Assembly (NCBI GenBank): GCA_947383645.1
Contig: CANDEH010000033.1
Span: 1 to 21,815 of the forward strand
Reading direction: 5' to 3'
DNA: 21,815 nt
Source: an uncultured Clostridia bacterium
GTDB lineage: Bacteria > Bacillota > Clostridia > Oscillospirales > Oscillospiraceae
Positions 1-7,629 of the stretch are shown one piece after another. The position numbers were made by a program, and so were the translations under genes. Each line of letters begins with the position of its first letter. Position 1 is the stretch's first letter. The notes under the pieces were generated by a model, which worked only from the letters and a program-made list of their open reading frames with translations, ran no database searches and was not told where the DNA came from.

Positions 1-211
1 AGGAACCCCTCTTGGGTTCCTTTCACACTATCCTCCTTACCGCCAGCGGGCTCTGCCGGCTTTTCGATAGCTTGGAGCAAATTTTGGCCTATGGCCGAAA
101 TTTGTCGCCTGCGGGCGGGTGATTGGACGCGAAAGGAACCCCTCTTGGGTTCCTTTCACACTATCCTCCTTACCGCCAGCGGGCTCTGTCGGCTTTTCGA
201 TAGCTTGGAGC
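1..211. repeat. Tandem copies A and B of a dispersed hairpin repeat
   Basis: Positions 1-78 and 134-211 are nearly identical (one base difference, in ctctgCcgg/ctctgTcgg). Copy B also has its upstream half at about 82-133; copy A is cut by the window start. The core is an 11-bp stem, GAAAGGAACCC/GGGTTCCTTTC, next to a conserved CACACTATCCTCCTTACC. On the minus strand that reads as a Shine-Dalgarno plus a GTG codon. Related copies lie at about 13268-13400 and 14698-14818. No protein gene of ordinary length is supported here. Confidence 0.85.
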
Positions 212-236
212 GCCCCGCCGGTTTCCGGCGGGGCGC
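210..236 (-). terminator. Strong 3' hairpin after the binding-protein gene
   Basis: A perfect 12-bp GC stem (GCGCCCCGCCGG / CCGGCGGGGCGC) with a TTT loop lies 35 bases past the stop of the minus-strand gene. No run of T follows in either direction. It is therefore a transcript end or 3' stabiliser by position rather than a textbook intrinsic terminator. Confidence 0.5.
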
Positions 237-271
237 TTGATCCATTGCTCAGATGTACGACCGTTTTTGGA

Positions 272-1288
272 TTAGTCCTCGAACTGGTCCACGTTGTCGG
301 GAGTGACCACGCTGACGCCGGTGTCCACCTGGGTCTCGCTGAGGGTGCCGCCCTCCAGCAGGGTCACAGCGGCCTCGATGGCCTTCTCGCCCATGACGTT
401 GGGGTTCTGGGCCATGAAAGCCAGCAGCTCGCCGTCGCGGACGTGGGCGCGGTTGGAGGAGGAGTTGTCGAAGCCCACGCAGAGGATGTCCTTGCCGCCG
501 GCATTGGCCTCCTTCACCGCGTTGGCAGCGCCGTTGGTGGCGCCGTCGTTGGCGCCGTACACGCCGATGACACCGTCGTTAATCAGGGCGTTGGTCAGCT
601 CCTGGGCCTTCACAGCGTCGCCGTCGGAGTACTGGACCTCGCTCATGGTGAACTTGCTGCCCTCGAAGGCGGAGACGAAGCCGTCCACGCGGTCGATGCA
701 GGACTGCACGCCGGCCTGGGCGGATACCAGACCGATGGTGCCCTCGCTCAGGCCCTTGTCAGCCAGGTAGCCCAGCATGGCCTTACCGGCCTCGGCGCCG
801 GCGGCGTAGTTGTCGGTGGCGAAGGTGGCGGAGGCCTCCAGGGTGGAGGTGGCGTCCACGTAGATGAGCTTGATGCCCTTGTTCAGAGCGGCCTGAAGGG
901 CGTCGTTGCAGGCGGTGGAGTCGTTGACGGCGATGACGATCACGTCAGAGCCATCGTTGACAGCGGCCTCGATCATGGCGATCTGCTGGGCGTTGTCCTT
1001 CTTCTCGGGGGCAGTCCAGTTGTAGACGATGTTCTTGCCCTGGCCCTTCAGCTCGTCAACCTTGGCCTGAGCGGCCTTGGCCAGCTTCACCCAGTGCACG
1101 TCCATCTGGTCCATGGTGATGAGGGTGATGCGCATCTCCTCGCCGCCGGCATTGCCGGAGTCGCCGCCGGTGCTGCCGCCGGCATTGCCGCCGCTGTTGC
1201 CGGCATTACCGCCGTTGTTGCTGTTGCCGCAGGCAACCAGGGCGAAGGCCATAGCCAGTGCAAGGACAAGTGCTAATAACTTCTTCAT
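272..1288 (-). CDS. Ribose-class sugar ABC transporter substrate-binding lipoprotein
   Basis: This is the extracellular receptor that binds a monosaccharide and delivers it to the permease and ATPase encoded just upstream. The 338-aa product begins with a lysine-led hydrophobic signal peptide ending in LVAC, so Cys20 is the predicted lipidated residue of a lipoprotein. A Gly/Asn/Ser-rich linker (about 21-50) follows, then a Peripla_BP_4/RbsB fold, with MRITLITM, a DVIVIAVND-type strand, KGIKLIYVD and GVYGANDGA segments. The length is normal for the family. The start has a good AAAGGAG at 9-nt spacing. It is the last gene of the transporter set, 189 nt after the permease, and the gap holds two hairpins, so it may be expressed differently from the other subunits. 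The sugar cannot be read from the sequence; ribose, fructose or mannose types are all possible. Confidence 0.93.
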   Translation of the reverse strand: MKKLLALVLALAMAFALVACGNSNNGGNAGNSGGNAGGSTGGDSGNAGGEEMRITLITMDQMDVHWVKLAKAAQAKVDELKGQGKNIVYNWTAPEKKDNAQQIAMIEAAVNDGSDVIVIAVNDSTACNDALQAALNKGIKLIYVDATSTLEASATFATDNYAAGAEAGKAMLGYLADKGLSEGTIGLVSAQAGVQSCIDRVDGFVSAFEGSKFTMSEVQYSDGDAVKAQELTNALINDGVIGVYGANDGATNGAANAVKEANAGGKDILCVGFDNSSSNRAHVRDGELLAFMAQNPNVMGEKAIEAAVTLLEGGTLSETQVDTGVSVVTPDNVDQFED

Positions 1289-1320
1289 GTTTCGTTCTCC
1301 TTTTTTGATGATTTATTGCT

Positions 1321-1339
1321 CAGGGGGACCGCCCCCCTG
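1321..1339 (-). promoter_or_regulatory. 5' leader hairpin of the binding-protein gene
   Basis: CAGGGGG / CCCCCTG is a perfect 7-bp stem with a 5-nt loop. It lies 32 nt upstream of the binding-protein start, just before an A/T-rich stretch and the AAAGGAG ribosome site. Its position suits a 5' mRNA stabiliser or a processing end that raises binding-protein yield over the permease. That role is inferred from placement only. Confidence 0.4.
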
Positions 1340-1453
1340 TAACAACCGGGAAATGTAGGCCGTTTTGTGTCTCTCGCCCTTCATAGGGGCTTCGTTACCG
1401 TGCGGAAAAGCTGGATAACAACACAGTTGGTAGCGAAATTAAAGTTCTTTTTG

Positions 1454-1481
1454 GTGACTTTTTCTTTCAAGAAAAAGTCAC
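1454..1481 (-). terminator. Hairpin overlapping the permease stop codon
   Basis: GTGACTTTTTCTT and AAGAAAAAGTCAC form a 13-bp perfect inverted repeat with only two bases between the arms, so about 11 bp can pair. It covers the TGA of the permease gene. On the minus strand it is followed by ACCAAAAAGAAC, not by a T run. It could cause partial termination or block 3' exonucleases between permease and binding-protein transcripts. Confidence 0.4.
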
Positions 1482-2506
1482 TTGGCGGCCCCGGCCTTCT
1501 CGGCGGCGGGTTTCTCGGAGCTGTTCTTCTTGCTGGTCTTCTTGCCGCTGCGGCGGAGCACGTCGAAGAGCACGCAGATGACCACGATCAGGCCGATGAC
1601 GATGTTCCGGAAGGCCACAGGCACATGGGCGAAGGTCAGGCCGGACTGGAGGATGGCCCACACCGCCGCGCCGGCGATGACGCCCACCAGCAGACCGCTG
1701 CCGCCCAGGGTGGACACGCCGCCGATGACCGCCGCGGCCACGGCGTACATCTCATAGCTCATGCCGGCGTCCATGGAGCCCATGCCGGACTGCGCCATGG
1801 TGACAAGGCCGGTGAGGAAGGCGCAGAAGGAGGAGACCATATAGGCCTTGGTGGTGGTGGCAAACACGTCCACGCCGGAGAGGCGGGCGGCGTCCACGTT
1901 GGAGCCGATGGCGTAGATGTGGCGGCCGGAGCGGGTGAAGCTGAGGATGTAGAAGAACAGAGCCCAGACGATCAGGGCGATCCACACGCCGTTGTACAGC
2001 CCTAAGAACTTGCCGTAGTAGAACAGGTCCTTAAAGGCCTGGGCGGCGCCCTCGGAGCCGATGTTGTCGGTGTTGTAGTTGTTGTTGGCCAGCTGGGCGA
2101 TGCCGCGGCCGATGGTCATGGTGCCCAGGGTGCCGATGAAGGGGGGCAGCTTGAACTTGCCCACCAGCACGCCGTTGATAAAGCCGATGGCCATGCAGGC
2201 GACGAAGCTCACCAGGACGGCCACCACGGGGTGGGAGCCCTTGCACATCATGGTGGCGGAGATCATGGCGCTCATGCCCAGGACCGAGCCGATGGACAGG
2301 TCGATGTTGCCGGTGATGCAGACGTAGGCCTGGCCGATACCCACCAGCAGGAAGGGCACGATGGAGCGCAGCAGGGCCATGATGGAGTCGCCCTTGATGA
2401 AGTTGGGGTTCATGATGGAGAAGACGATCATCAGGATTACCACGCCCACGAAAGCGGTAATGACCGACGCCACGCTCTGGCTGATGCGGATCTTTTTCGT
2501 ATTCAT
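1478..2506 (-). CDS. Ribose-class sugar ABC transporter permease (RbsC-like)
   Basis: This is the membrane subunit that forms the sugar channel of a CUT2-class importer. The 342-aa product is hydrophobic throughout, with about ten predicted membrane segments. It has the family pattern: an N-terminal helix near residues 13-32, a GIGQAYVCITGNIDLSIGS-like segment, a FIGTLGTMTIGRGIAQL segment, and a C-terminal AAAVIGGVSTLGGSG stretch that matches the BPD_transp_2 signature. The C-terminus is Lys-rich. The AAGGAG ribosome site and ATG are clear. The gene starts 46 nt after the ATPase stop and is clearly in the same operon. The inverted repeat at its stop codon is unusual. Confidence 0.94.
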   Translation of the reverse strand: MNTKKIRISQSVASVITAFVGVVILMIVFSIMNPNFIKGDSIMALLRSIVPFLLVGIGQAYVCITGNIDLSIGSVLGMSAMISATMMCKGSHPVVAVLVSFVACMAIGFINGVLVGKFKLPPFIGTLGTMTIGRGIAQLANNNYNTDNIGSEGAAQAFKDLFYYGKFLGLYNGVWIALIVWALFFYILSFTRSGRHIYAIGSNVDAARLSGVDVFATTTKAYMVSSFCAFLTGLVTMAQSGMGSMDAGMSYEMYAVAAAVIGGVSTLGGSGLLVGVIAGAAVWAILQSGLTFAHVPVAFRNIVIGLIVVICVLFDVLRRSGKKTSKKNSSEKPAAEKAGAAK

Positions 2507-2552
2507 ACTCCTATACTCCTTCTATTCAATTCAATCAAACGCGCCAGAACGC

Positions 2553-4058
2553 TTACTCGTTGGAGCCGAACTGGGTGGCGTAGGTCATGATCTCCTGCTC
2601 GGTGGTCTGCCGGGGGTCCACCTCGCCGGTGATCCGCCCGTTGCACATGACCAGGATGCGGTCGGAGATACCCATGACCTCGGGCAGCTCGCTGGAGACG
2701 ATGATGACCACGATGCCCGACTTCTTCAGCTGGTTGATGATCTGGTAGATCTCCACCTTGGCGGCCACGTCGATGCCGCGGGTGGGCTCGTCAAAGATCA
2801 CCACCCGGGAGTTCCGGGCCAGCCACTTGGCCACGACCACCTTCTGCTGGTTGCCGCCGGAGAGGCTGCCCGCCTCCACGTCGGCGCTGGACATCTTGAT
2901 GGTGAGGGAGGACTTGCCCTTCTCGATCATGGTGTTCTCCTTGTTGCGGAGCACCGTGCCGATCTGGTTGCAGATCAGATCCAGGTTGGGCAGGGCGATG
3001 TTGTCCCGGATGGTCAGCTTGGTGCACAGCCCGTCCTTCTTCCGGTCCTCCGGGGCCAGCACGATGCCCTGGCGGATGGCGTCGGCGGGGGAGTTGATGG
3101 TGAGGGATTTGCCGTCCAGAACCACCTCGCCGCTGTCCTTGAAGTCGGCGCCGAAGATGGCCCGCATGGTCTCGGTGCGCCCCGCGCCCACCAGGCCCGA
3201 GAAGCCCAGCACCTCGCCCTCATAGGCCTCGAAGCTCACGTCCTTGACCATACGGCCGGCCTTCAGGTGCTTCACCTCCAGCACCTTCCTGCCCCGCTCC
3301 ACGGTGTCGCGGGGGAACTGGTTGGTGATCTCGCGGCCCACCATGTTGGCGATAATCTGCTCCATGGTGAAGTCGGTGAACTTGCCCTCGGTGATGTAGT
3401 GGCCGTCCCGCATGATGGTGACGCTGTCCACGATGTGGTGCAGCTCCTGGAGACGGTGGCTGATGTACACGATGGCGCAGCCCTGGCTGCGCAGCTCCTT
3501 GACGATGCGGAACATCTCCTCGATCTCCGCGTTGGAGAGGGCGGAGGAGGGCTCATCCATCACCAGCACCTTGGCGTTGATGAGGAGGGCCTTGGCGATC
3601 TCCACCATCTGCTGCCGGCCCACGGGGAGGTCCCCCACGATGGTGTCCGGGTCCAGATCGTGGATGCCCAGCTTGGCCAGCTGCTCCACCGCCTGCCGGT
3701 TCATCTCGGCGGTGTCCAGACGTCCGCCCTTGACGATCTCCCGGCCGAGGAACATGTTGTTGGCCACCGTCAGGTGCTGGCACATGTTCAGCTCCTGGTG
3801 GATGATGGCCACGCCCAGCTCCTGGGCCTGCTTGGTGTTCAGATCGCCCTCCACCTTGTGCCCGAAGATGGTGATGTCGCCGGAGTCCCGGGTGTACACG
3901 CCGGAGAGGATCTTCATCAGGGTGGACTTGCCGGCGCCGTTCTCTCCCAGCAGCGCCATGACCTCGCCTGTTCTCAGATGGAGCTGTACGTCGTCCAGGG
4001 CCTTCACGCCGGGGAAGGTCTTGGTCACGTGTTCCATGACAACAGCATATTCGCTCAT
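2553..4058 (-). CDS. Ribose-class sugar ABC transporter ATP-binding protein (RbsA-like, two fused ATPase domains)
   Basis: This cytoplasmic subunit powers sugar import and partners the permease. At 501 aa it has the usual RbsA/MglA length, with two ATPase domains in one chain. The first has Walker A GENGAGKST (38-46), a degenerate signature LPVGRQQ (144-150) and Walker B VLVMDEPSS (164-172). The second has the degenerate Walker A GLVGAGRTE typical of this class, the canonical LSGGNQQKV signature, and VVIFDEPTRGID. Losing Walker A lysine in the second half is normal for the family, not damage. The start is preceded by AAAGGGG at 7-nt spacing. Two palindromes lie between it and the isomerase gene upstream. 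Confidence 0.95.
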   Translation of the reverse strand: MSEYAVVMEHVTKTFPGVKALDDVQLHLRTGEVMALLGENGAGKSTLMKILSGVYTRDSGDITIFGHKVEGDLNTKQAQELGVAIIHQELNMCQHLTVANNMFLGREIVKGGRLDTAEMNRQAVEQLAKLGIHDLDPDTIVGDLPVGRQQMVEIAKALLINAKVLVMDEPSSALSNAEIEEMFRIVKELRSQGCAIVYISHRLQELHHIVDSVTIMRDGHYITEGKFTDFTMEQIIANMVGREITNQFPRDTVERGRKVLEVKHLKAGRMVKDVSFEAYEGEVLGFSGLVGAGRTETMRAIFGADFKDSGEVVLDGKSLTINSPADAIRQGIVLAPEDRKKDGLCTKLTIRDNIALPNLDLICNQIGTVLRNKENTMIEKGKSSLTIKMSSADVEAGSLSGGNQQKVVVAKWLARNSRVVIFDEPTRGIDVAAKVEIYQIINQLKKSGIVVIIVSSELPEVMGISDRILVMCNGRITGEVDPRQTTEQEIMTYATQFGSNE

Positions 4059-4105
4059 GTTTTGACCCCTTTCTGTTATTTCCGCCGCCGCGGACGGCCC
4101 CGCGC

Positions 4106-4145
4106 CCGCTTCCCGCGAAGGGAAGCGGACATGCCCCGGGGCATG
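4106..4145. other. Pair of perfect palindromes between isomerase and ATPase genes
   Basis: CCGCTTCCC/GGGAAGCGG (9-bp stem, loop GCGAA) is followed one base later by the 16-bp perfect palindrome CATGCCCCGGGGCATG. Both lie in the 111-nt gap inside the operon. No T run follows, so they look like intercistronic stabilisers or processing sites rather than terminators. A protein-binding role for the second palindrome is also possible. Confidence 0.45.
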
Positions 4146-4169
4146 ATGATTTTTAATTGTCCTGCCCGC

Positions 4170-4853
4170 TTAGTCTTTCGCCGCGGGGTACTCGTTGCAG
4201 AGCAGGCGGTAGGGCGGCTCGTCCTCCTCGATGGTGGGGAAGCGGCCCAGGGGCTGATAGAAGCGGTTGTCGGTGTTGTCGTCGTTGCACATGGACACCT
4301 CGCCGATGATGGCGTAGCCGGTGCCCGGCTGGACGTCGAACTCGTGGTAGTAGTAGGGGTACAGGCTCAGAGACTCGCCGGGCTCCAGCACGATCTCGCT
4401 GCCGGCGGGGACCATGTAGCGCCGGCCGTCCCGGCAGATCTCCACGTCGGTGTCGGCCAGCCCCTCGTCCTTGGTGGCGTTCCAGAGCTTAAAGATGATC
4501 CGGCCGCCGCCCCGGTTGATGATGTCCTCCATCTTATTCCAGTGGAAGTGGTTGGGGGACACCTGGCCGGGCCGCAGGTACATGATCTTCTCGGCGTAGG
4601 TCTTGGTGTACTTGCTGTTGTGGGTGTTGCCGTTGCGGATGGTAATCAGCGCCAGGCCCAGGGTGTCGAAGTGCCCCTCGCCGTAGTCGGTGATGTCCCA
4701 GCCCAGGGCGTTGTCCCGGATCTCGTCGTACTCGTGGCCCTTGGTCTCCCACTCCTCCGGCGTAAAGCTGAGGAAGGGGGGCAGGGCAAACTTGTACTCC
4801 TTCAGCATGGCCTCAAACTCTTTGATGATGGCATTGATCTCCGAACGCTTCAT
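4170..4853 (-). CDS. D-lyxose/D-mannose ketol-isomerase, cupin type
   Basis: It is predicted to interconvert D-lyxose with D-xylulose and, in characterised relatives, D-mannose with D-fructose, using a divalent metal. The 227-aa product shows the cupin ligand set NHFHWNKMED (His102, His104, Glu109) and YYYHEF (His170). The spacing matches the metal ligands I recall for the E. coli O157 and B. subtilis YdaE D-lyxose isomerases. The N-terminal helix MKRSEINAIIKEFE and the C-terminal CNEYP also fit. I chose the ATG at 4853 rather than the in-frame ATG at 4883 because AAAGGA lies 9 nt ahead and the family starts at MKRSEIN. It sits between a sugar kinase and an ABC importer, so it should make the ketose that the kinase phosphorylates. 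Confidence 0.9.
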   Translation of the reverse strand: MKRSEINAIIKEFEAMLKEYKFALPPFLSFTPEEWETKGHEYDEIRDNALGWDITDYGEGHFDTLGLALITIRNGNTHNSKYTKTYAEKIMYLRPGQVSPNHFHWNKMEDIINRGGGRIIFKLWNATKDEGLADTDVEICRDGRRYMVPAGSEIVLEPGESLSLYPYYYHEFDVQPGTGYAIIGEVSMCNDDNTDNRFYQPLGRFPTIEEDEPPYRLLCNEYPAAKD

Positions 4854-4930
4854 ACTCTCCAATCCTTTCCTTTCAAACTCCAAATATGTTAATGTGTATC
4901 ACAAAAGAACCGAAATCTTTCATTATCCCA

Positions 4931-4958
4931 AATTCCTAATTCCTAACTCCTAATTCCT
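4931..4958. repeat. Four tandem 7-bp units between kinase and isomerase genes
   Basis: AATTCCT, AATTCCT, AACTCCT and AATTCCT follow each other without a gap, just past the kinase stop. On the minus strand this is AGGAATT repeated, purine-rich and resembling Shine-Dalgarno sites, but no start codon follows at the right distance. It is probably a simple-sequence spacer. Confidence 0.6.
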
Positions 4959-4964
4959 CATTCT

Positions 4965-5909
4965 TTAAAGTACGGCGGCGGAGAGCTTCGCCTCCACCTG
5001 CTCCCTGGTGGGCAGGGCGGCGATGGCGCCCTTCTTCTGCACGCAGAGCCCGCCGGCGGCGTTGCCGTAGAGGAGGGCCCTCCGGATCTTCTCCTCGGTG
5101 ACATCCCCCGGCTTCTCCACCCCCTGGAGGCGGAGGCTGGAGAGGAAGCCGCCCCAGAAGGCGTCCCCGGCGGCGGTGGCGTCCACGCAGACGCACTTCT
5201 CGGCGGGGCTGTCGAAGGTCCGGCCGCTGTAGTAGCACCGGGCGCCGTCGGGCCCCAGGGTCTGCACCACCACCGTCAATCCGAAGTTCTCCATCAGGGA
5301 GGGGATGTGGGCCTCGCCGCCCATCATCTCCACCTCCTCGTCGGAGATTTTCAGAAAGTCCACATAGGGAAGCACCTCAAAGACCTTCCCAGCGCAGGCG
5401 GCGGCGTCGCCGCCCCACATCACATCCCGGTAGTTCACGTCAAAGCTGACGATCTTCCCCATCTCGTGCCCCAGGCGCAGGGCCTTGGCGGTGGCCTCCG
5501 CCGCCGGGGAGGCGGAGAGGGAGCAGGACCCGGCGTGGACGATGACGCTCTCCTGAATGTCGCTCTCCCGGACGTCGCTCTCCCGGAGGAACATGTCCGC
5601 CCCGGGCTTCCGGGCGAAGGTGAAGCGCCGGTCCCCGTCGGGGAAGAGCGTCACAAAGGCCATGGTGGTCACCGCCTCGCCGCACAGCCCCTCCCGGATG
5701 CAGCGCACGCCGTTTTCCCGGATGGTGTCGTAGAGGAAGCGGCCGAAGTCGTCGTCCCCCACGGAGCAGCACATCCCCGCCTCCAGGCCGTTTTTCACCA
5801 CGGCGAAGGCCACGTTGGCCGGCGCGCCGCCGGCGTTTCTTATGTAGCTGAAGGGCTCGCTGCCGGGGGTAAAGTCGATGACCATCTCACCGATGCTGTA
5901 CAGATCCAT
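4965..5909 (-). CDS. PfkB-family sugar kinase (fructokinase-like)
   Basis: It is predicted to transfer phosphate from ATP to a ketohexose, most likely fructose to fructose 6-phosphate, in the cytoplasm. The 314-aa product has PfkB signature 1 around NAGGAPANVA (25-34) and signature 2 DATAAGDAFWGGF (243-255), with Asp249 as catalytic base. The KPGADMFL stretch (101-108) and the FDVNYR strand (156-161) are typical of bacterial fructokinases. An in-frame ATG at 5984 would overlap the -35 box of the promoter. The ATG at 5909 has AAAGGAG 9 nt upstream and gives the family N-terminus MDLYSIGEMVIDF, so I use it. It is the first gene of the kinase-isomerase-ABC operon. Sugar specificity is inferred from its neighbours. 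Confidence 0.9.
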   Translation of the reverse strand: MDLYSIGEMVIDFTPGSEPFSYIRNAGGAPANVAFAVVKNGLEAGMCCSVGDDDFGRFLYDTIRENGVRCIREGLCGEAVTTMAFVTLFPDGDRRFTFARKPGADMFLRESDVRESDIQESVIVHAGSCSLSASPAAEATAKALRLGHEMGKIVSFDVNYRDVMWGGDAAACAGKVFEVLPYVDFLKISDEEVEMMGGEAHIPSLMENFGLTVVVQTLGPDGARCYYSGRTFDSPAEKCVCVDATAAGDAFWGGFLSSLRLQGVEKPGDVTEEKIRRALLYGNAAGGLCVQKKGAIAALPTREQVEAKLSAAVL

Positions 5910-5954
5910 AGGTTGCGGCTCCTTTCGGACACTCAATTTACTAATTCTGCTGTT

Positions 5955-5984
5955 ACAATAGCACAGAAGGTGGTTCACTGTCAA
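5955..5984 (-). promoter_or_regulatory. Sigma-A promoter of the kinase-isomerase-ABC operon
   Basis: Minus strand: -35 TTGACA (5979-5984), 18-nt spacer, -10 TATTGT (5955-5960). This places transcription start near 5948, about 39 nt before the kinase ATG. ATTTGTAC occurs twice upstream (5991-5998 and 6041-6048, exactly 50 bp apart). These repeats are possible regulator half-sites. Confidence 0.75.
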
Positions 5985-6182
5985 CAGAGAATTTGTACCG
6001 AATTGCCGGATTTATCAAAGTATTGTGAAAAAAGCGCAGGATTTGTACGCAGTAAAACCACCGCTTTCCCCTGCGTTTTGTCCGATTTTTCGCAGGATTC
6101 CCCTGTTAATCTCAAAATTAACAATGACTGCTTGTGCAATATATAGAATTTATACATTCACTTTCCAAACAGGCGAGCAAAA

Positions 6183-6204
6183 GGGGAGGGCCTCAGCCCT
6201 CCCC
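6183..6204 (-). terminator. Intrinsic terminator of the ROK regulator gene
   Basis: GGGGAGGGC / GCCCTCCCC is a 9-bp perfect stem with a 4-nt loop. On the minus strand it is followed directly by TTTTGCT. It lies 80 nt past the stop of the regulator and separates it from the kinase promoter downstream. Confidence 0.65.
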
Positions 6205-6284
6205 GCTGTATGGAATCGCGGCTCCCATTTCCGCACATTTTCCCCAAAAACCATAGGAGTACTCCACAGATCATACCTATATGC

Positions 6285-7445
6285 CTAAAAAATCAGATTT
6301 CCGGCGAAGATGGAGGCCGCCGCGTTGCAGGCCGCGCCCATCAGAGAGGCGTCCTGGAGAAAGTACGCTCTCTTTACTAAAATTCGGGTATCCCAGTCCA
6401 CGAACCGGCGCTGGTTCACCAGGTCCTCCAGCAGGGAGAGGTACTCGTCGTGCCAGTAGGCGCTGCTGTTGCCCAGGAGGATCAGCTCGCTGTTGAGGAT
6501 GTTGACGGTGCTGACGATGGCGGTGGCCAGCTTGTTCACCGCGTCCACGAAGATGCTCTTTACCATGGGGTCCTCGGTCATGGCGCTGAAGGTCTCATAG
6601 GTGTAGAACTTCCCGGTGTGGTAGCGGAGCTTTTTCAGCATCTCCGGCGTGCGTATGTAGGTCTCCACGCAGCCCCGGTTGCCGCACTCGCAGGGACGGC
6701 CCTTGATATCCACGCTGACGTGGCCCAGCTCCGGGGGCAGGCCCCTGCGGTTGCAGTAGAGCTGCCCGTCGGCTAAAATGCCGCAGCCCACGCCGTCGGC
6801 CACGCCCACAAACAGGATATCCCGGTATCCCCGCCCGTTTCCATAGAGGCTCTCCGCCAGAACGGCGCTCTGGTTGTCGTGGTCAAAGAACACCGGCAGA
6901 TGGTACCGCTGGGCAATAATATCGGCAATTTTGACGTTTTGGATGCCGAAAAAATAGAAGGGCTTGAGAATCATGCCGTCCGCCACACTGATGGGGCCCA
7001 CGCAGGAGAGACCGATGGCGATCACGTCGCTGCGGCCCTGGAGGATGGTGTCCAGGAGCTGATAGATCAGGTGGATCAGCTTCTGCTCGTCCATATTCTC
7101 CATGGTGCCGCGCTCCCGCTGGAGCACCTGGAGCTTCAGGTCGCAGAGCACGGCCTCGCACCGGTCCCGGTTAATGGAGAGGCCCACCACCTTGGGGGAG
7201 GCGGGGGAGAGGTCCAGGCCCACGGGCCGGCGGCCCGGCTCCTCACTGCGGGCGGTCTCCGTCTCCACCAGCAGATTTTGGCTTATCAGCTCTGTGACGA
7301 TGTTGGAGATGGCCATCTTGCTCAGTCCGGTGCTGCGCACCAGATCCAGCCGCGTGACGCACTGACCGGTGGCGACCATCTTCAGCACCAGCCCCCGATT
7401 GACGCGTTTATAGTCGCTCCTGTTTTTACCGGCTTTCTCTGTCAT
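6285..7445 (-). CDS. ROK-family transcriptional regulator (XylR/NagC type)
   Basis: This is a probable sugar-responsive repressor of the adjacent operon. The 386-aa product has an N-terminal winged helix-turn-helix (about 14-60, with the TRLDLVRSTGLSKMAISNIV recognition region). A ROK sugar-kinase-like domain follows, with the GVADGVGCGI loop and the zinc motif CECGNRGCVE (252-261) preceded by ELGH. DHDNQSA (188-194) stands where active ROK kinases carry the catalytic Asp region. The length is typical for ROK regulators rather than ROK kinases, which lack the DNA-binding domain. I chose the ATG at 7445 over 7514 because AAGGAG lies 9 nt upstream and 7514 falls inside the promoter. It has its own promoter and terminator, and the operon begins 375 nt downstream. 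Confidence 0.92.
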   Translation of the reverse strand: MTEKAGKNRSDYKRVNRGLVLKMVATGQCVTRLDLVRSTGLSKMAISNIVTELISQNLLVETETARSEEPGRRPVGLDLSPASPKVVGLSINRDRCEAVLCDLKLQVLQRERGTMENMDEQKLIHLIYQLLDTILQGRSDVIAIGLSCVGPISVADGMILKPFYFFGIQNVKIADIIAQRYHLPVFFDHDNQSAVLAESLYGNGRGYRDILFVGVADGVGCGILADGQLYCNRRGLPPELGHVSVDIKGRPCECGNRGCVETYIRTPEMLKKLRYHTGKFYTYETFSAMTEDPMVKSIFVDAVNKLATAIVSTVNILNSELILLGNSSAYWHDEYLSLLEDLVNQRRFVDWDTRILVKRAYFLQDASLMGAACNAAASIFAGNLIF

Positions 7446-7512
7446 GGGGCGCGTCTCCTTACTCTGACTCTTTCTCCGCACAGGAAAGAAAGGCTGTACT
7501 ATGACTGCTATC

Positions 7513-7542
7513 ATTGTACAGCAAGTGTACTATCCCTGTCAA
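7513..7542 (-). promoter_or_regulatory. Promoter of the ROK regulator with an operator-like inverted repeat
   Basis: Minus strand: -35 TTGACA (7537-7542), 18-nt spacer, -10 TACAAT (7513-7518). Between and over the boxes lies GTACA-GCAAG-TGTAC (7516-7530), a 5-bp inverted repeat placed where a repressor could block polymerase. TTGTAC is shared with the repeats upstream of the kinase promoter, which hints at autoregulation. Confidence 0.65.
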
Positions 7543-7629
7543 GGGGGAGGGGACGGGTTCCGCCGCACGACCGTCCGGTTACGCCTTCCTGGGGTATCTG
7601 ACCCGCACCGGCAGGCGCGTTTTGTTCTT

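Noticed and set aside
1321..1481. Metabolite riboswitch upstream of the binding-protein gene
   Set aside because: Only two simple hairpins are visible, with no conserved aptamer core or anti-terminator pairing that I can recognise.
2361..4892. 843-codon open frame on the plus strand
   Set aside because: It is antisense to the ABC ATPase and isomerase genes, has His/Val/Leu-biased low-complexity composition, and has no family motifs. It is a shadow produced by GC-rich third positions.
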